Shown here: positions 14,001-14,635 of the stretch, piece after piece
Layout: each line of letters opens with the position of its first letter
Numbering within the stretch: the stretch's first letter is position 1
NCBI GenBank assembly: GCA_044233745.1
Contig: JBIIJN010000071.1
Coordinates: 1 to 14,635 of the forward strand
Reading direction: 5' to 3'
Length of the DNA stretch: 14,635 nucleotides
Origin: UBA6165 sp044233745
Lineage (GTDB): Bacteria > Bacteroidota > Bacteroidia > Flavobacteriales_D > Crocinitomicaceae
Notes under the pieces: model-generated
What the model saw: the letters and a program-made list of their open reading frames with translations, nothing else
Database searches by the model: none
What the model was told of the DNA's origin: nothing
Translations under genes and position numbers: made by a program

Positions 14001-14435
14001 TCGTCTTTGAATCAAATGATAAAAAATTCTACCAATTTCAAGCAAACTTAGTTGTTCTGCCAAGGCACGATGACGTAAATCATAAGGATTTAGGGCAAAC
14101 CATGCCGCCAGTGTTTCTGATGGGTATTTTTTTGTATGTTTCCAATTTTCAAATTCATTTTCCGTTAAAGGACACATATTATGTTCTGATAATGCTTTTA
14201 ACAAAACCTTTTTTCTCAATCTTCTTCTAAAAAATTGTCGTCGTACACCTCTTGCGCCAGTTCTAGATGCGTTTTTAGACATTTCACGCCCTTCACCTTC
14301 TCCAAGATTTTCAACACCCATAGGAAATATTCTACTCCCGATTCCGAGAATCTTGTTGTTTACTTCATCCACTATCGCCCACCCAATCGAGTTTGTTCCC
14401 AAGTCCAGTCCTAAAATTTTACGAGAATTTTCCAT
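11040..14435 (-). CDS. cas9: CRISPR-associated endonuclease Cas9, type II-C
   Basis: A 1131-residue dual-RNA-guided DNA endonuclease, in the compact II-C size class. Domains in order: RuvC-I with Asp11 in ILGLDLGTNSIGWA; Arg-rich bridge helix (about 54-80, ARGVRRQFFRRRLRKK); helical recognition lobe (about 85-550); RuvC-II with Glu570 in IKVEMAR; HNH (about 600-690) with CPYTGK, catalytic His649 in IEHIHPWSRSLNDSF and Asn672 in ENRKKGN; RuvC-III with His789 and Asp792 in HHAVDALVLA; and a C-terminal wedge and PAM-interacting part (about 850-1131). All catalytic residues are present, so it should be active. The ATG at 14435 is chosen because it puts RuvC-I at residue 7; upstream in-frame ATGs at 14441 and 14480 would add an odd leader. 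It is divergent from the tracrRNA. TAAATTG with a TTG 22 bases upstream is a weak promoter candidate. Confidence 0.97.
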   Translation of the reverse strand: MENSRKILGLDLGTNSIGWAIVDEVNNKILGIGSRIFPMGVENLGEGEGREMSKNASRTGARGVRRQFFRRRLRKKVLLKALSEHNMCPLTENEFENWKHTKKYPSETLAAWFALNPYDLRHRALAEQLSLLEIGRIFYHLIQRRGFLSNSRKGGTDDGAIFKGNPKEGKIGITETQKSIEDKTLGSYLNEIRPKENVPFQQGLERVRNRYTTRKMYVDEFEKIWDFQAKHHSTLNSNLKQFFGGRKLDGYKEDGILFHQRPLRSQKHLVGNCTFEPNKTKCPLSAIPFEEFRVWQWVNTVEYNGKKITAEEKLKIVDFLFANEKPDFKKIRKAIGKESAEFKFNYKDEDKIVGTYTISNISNKKFFGKKWFDFSDKERENIWHVLYFFDSKSNLKEYAIENWGFNEEQATAISKFNLKDGYSSISRKAINNILPFLKLGFTYDVAVVFGGIKNAFGEHWDNLSDEKRNFLLDNVESIVRSKIQGGFIDTIKEILVKDYGLTEKQLSKLYHHSASIQVMDLFEKLPTGKEADKEIQAIKNPIVTTALFELRKLVNELIDEYGKFDEIKVEMARDLKISKSQRQKIRRENQRLEKENDRVKERLNYEGIRITHDNILLYKLWEECKNTCPYTGKPISFAQLYSGEVQIEHIHPWSRSLNDSFANKTLCFADENRKKGNKTPFEFYGGDEANWSVIKERALKLFSDTKEYPNAYQKFKRFVQQKFDDDFSSRQLNDTRYISREAKEYLSKICKKIVVAPGQATSNLRHKWGLNGILNVEDDAKSREDHRHHAVDALVLACTKVSYVQELSNWNRHNRKPELKHFPMPWDSFRDDAENAVNQILVSHKRVNNTITVRTHKAEKNGVVHKNKGVAARGQLHMETVYGQRKAPFSEQAYHVRKSIDSISTAKHLEKVVDSKIRELVFKRIEFLGGFQNDKVPANTFFIVDENGIKQPQIFLPNKNGEPVTILKVRMKENFSGAEKLKDEVNQWVNPRNNHHVLIYKDENGNLKEDVVTFWTVVERKRNGYPAYQLPTGGKEIVTTLHINDMFLLGLKEDEINWEAPNYVLLKKHLYRVQKLSSKFYEYRLSSESSIQSNFHPYYVRIQSFGDGKTGWDSFNPIKVKISASGKIEKC

Positions 14436-14472
14436 GTACATTAAATGTAAGTTGTCAATATCTGAAAAAAAG

Positions 14473-14503
14473 TTAGCCAATTTAATAAATTATTCTACAT
14501 TTG
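14473..14503 (+). promoter_or_regulatory. Bacteroidota promoter of the tracrRNA
   Basis: TACATTTG at 14496-14503 is an exact TAnnTTTG -7 box. TTAG at 14473-14476 lies 19 bases upstream, a one-mismatch -33 TTTG. The expected start is near 14509, nine bases before the anti-repeat. The element sits in the short region divergent from cas9, so the two promoters probably overlap. Confidence 0.7.
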
Positions 14504-14508
14504 CGACA

Positions 14509-14596
14509 AGAAAAAAATTTCCAATCTTTTTTCTTATCACAATAAGGCTATATGCCGTAGATGAAAATCTTAAGTCCCGCTTCGGTGGGATTTTTT
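14509..14596 (+). ncRNA. tracrRNA of the type II-C locus
   Basis: The anti-repeat at 14518-14543 pairs with the first 26 bases of the crRNA repeat: 20 Watson-Crick pairs, 2 G-U wobbles and 4 U-U mismatches grouped as two 2x2 internal loops. It is followed by the nexus GGC-TATAT-GCC (14546-14556) and a small hairpin AGAT-GAAA-ATCT (14559-14570). A terminator hairpin TCCCGC-TTCG-GTGGGA (14575-14590) then ends in six T. The tail GGCTATATGCCGTAGATG resembles tracrRNA tails of other Bacteroidota II-C loci, from memory. It is transcribed on plus from its own promoter, divergent from cas9. RNase III would process its duplex with pre-crRNA. The 5' end is estimated from the promoter, not measured. Confidence 0.92.
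14575..14596 (+). terminator. Rho-independent terminator of the tracrRNA
   Basis: Stem TCCCGC (14575-14580) and GTGGGA (14585-14590) with one G-U pair, a stable TTCG tetraloop, then TTTTTT (14591-14596). In the mature RNA this is also the 3' hairpin that Cas9 binds. Confidence 0.9.
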
Positions 14597-14635
14597 GTTT
14601 CCTCATAATCCAAATATTTGATTTCATGTTTCCAA

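Noticed and set aside
14436..14480. Upstream ATG start for Cas9 adding 15 residues
   Set aside because: RuvC-I normally begins within the first ten residues; the extension lies in the divergent promoter region with no family similarity seen.

Overview
The window is a stretch of a Bacteroidota chromosome. Three lines of evidence support this. Several intergenic regions carry the TAnnTTTG -7 promoter box with a TTG-like -33 element 17-21 bases upstream. Two outer-membrane proteins belong to the Wzi/RemB-like family common in Flavobacteriia. The TrmB, GalE, CysQ, DUF2683/Txe and small Cas9 proteins all look like Bacteroidota members of their families. The exact genus cannot be read from the sequence; Flavobacteriales or a neighbouring order is most likely.

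Left part (1-2024): the 3' end of trmB (tRNA m7G46 methyltransferase) overlaps by one base an alkyltransferase-like DNA-repair protein whose active-site Cys is replaced by Ala. A rhodanese-DUF2892 membrane protein and an unrecognised small integral membrane protein follow. The gene-free stretch 1723-2024 holds a structured RNA element that resembles the Flavo-1 class seen in Bacteroidota, with TAACGGTTA words on either side.

Middle part (2025-7956): a 60-residue single-pass membrane protein on the minus strand is divergent from a tight five-gene plus-strand cluster. The cluster is galE, an outer-membrane barrel-like protein, cysQ, and two tandem Wzi/RemB-like outer-membrane proteins. Four of its five genes overlap a neighbour, and the only gap is 36 bases, so it is probably one operon with a surface-polysaccharide or envelope role.

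Right part (7957-14635): a type II-C CRISPR-Cas9 locus in an unusual order. cas1 and cas2 lie on the plus strand, followed by a DUF2683/YoeB-like toxin-antitoxin pair, a bidirectional terminator and a 16-repeat array. cas9 (1131 aa) faces them on the minus strand. The tracrRNA is encoded on the plus strand just upstream of cas9 and divergent from it, with its own Bacteroidota promoter, a 26-base anti-repeat, nexus, small hairpin and Rho-independent terminator. The anti-repeat shows that the array must be transcribed on the minus strand, from a leader between the cas9 3' end and the last repeat at 10917. The most striking extra signal is a perfect 19-bp inverted repeat across that leader-repeat junction. 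It would fold the leader RNA onto the first 11 bases of the first-transcribed repeat, the part that tracrRNA must pair with.

Functionally, Cas1-Cas2 acquire spacers, the array and tracrRNA supply dual guide RNAs, and Cas9 cuts targets. The toxin-antitoxin pair inside the locus may stabilise it. No csn2 or cas4 is present, as expected for II-C.
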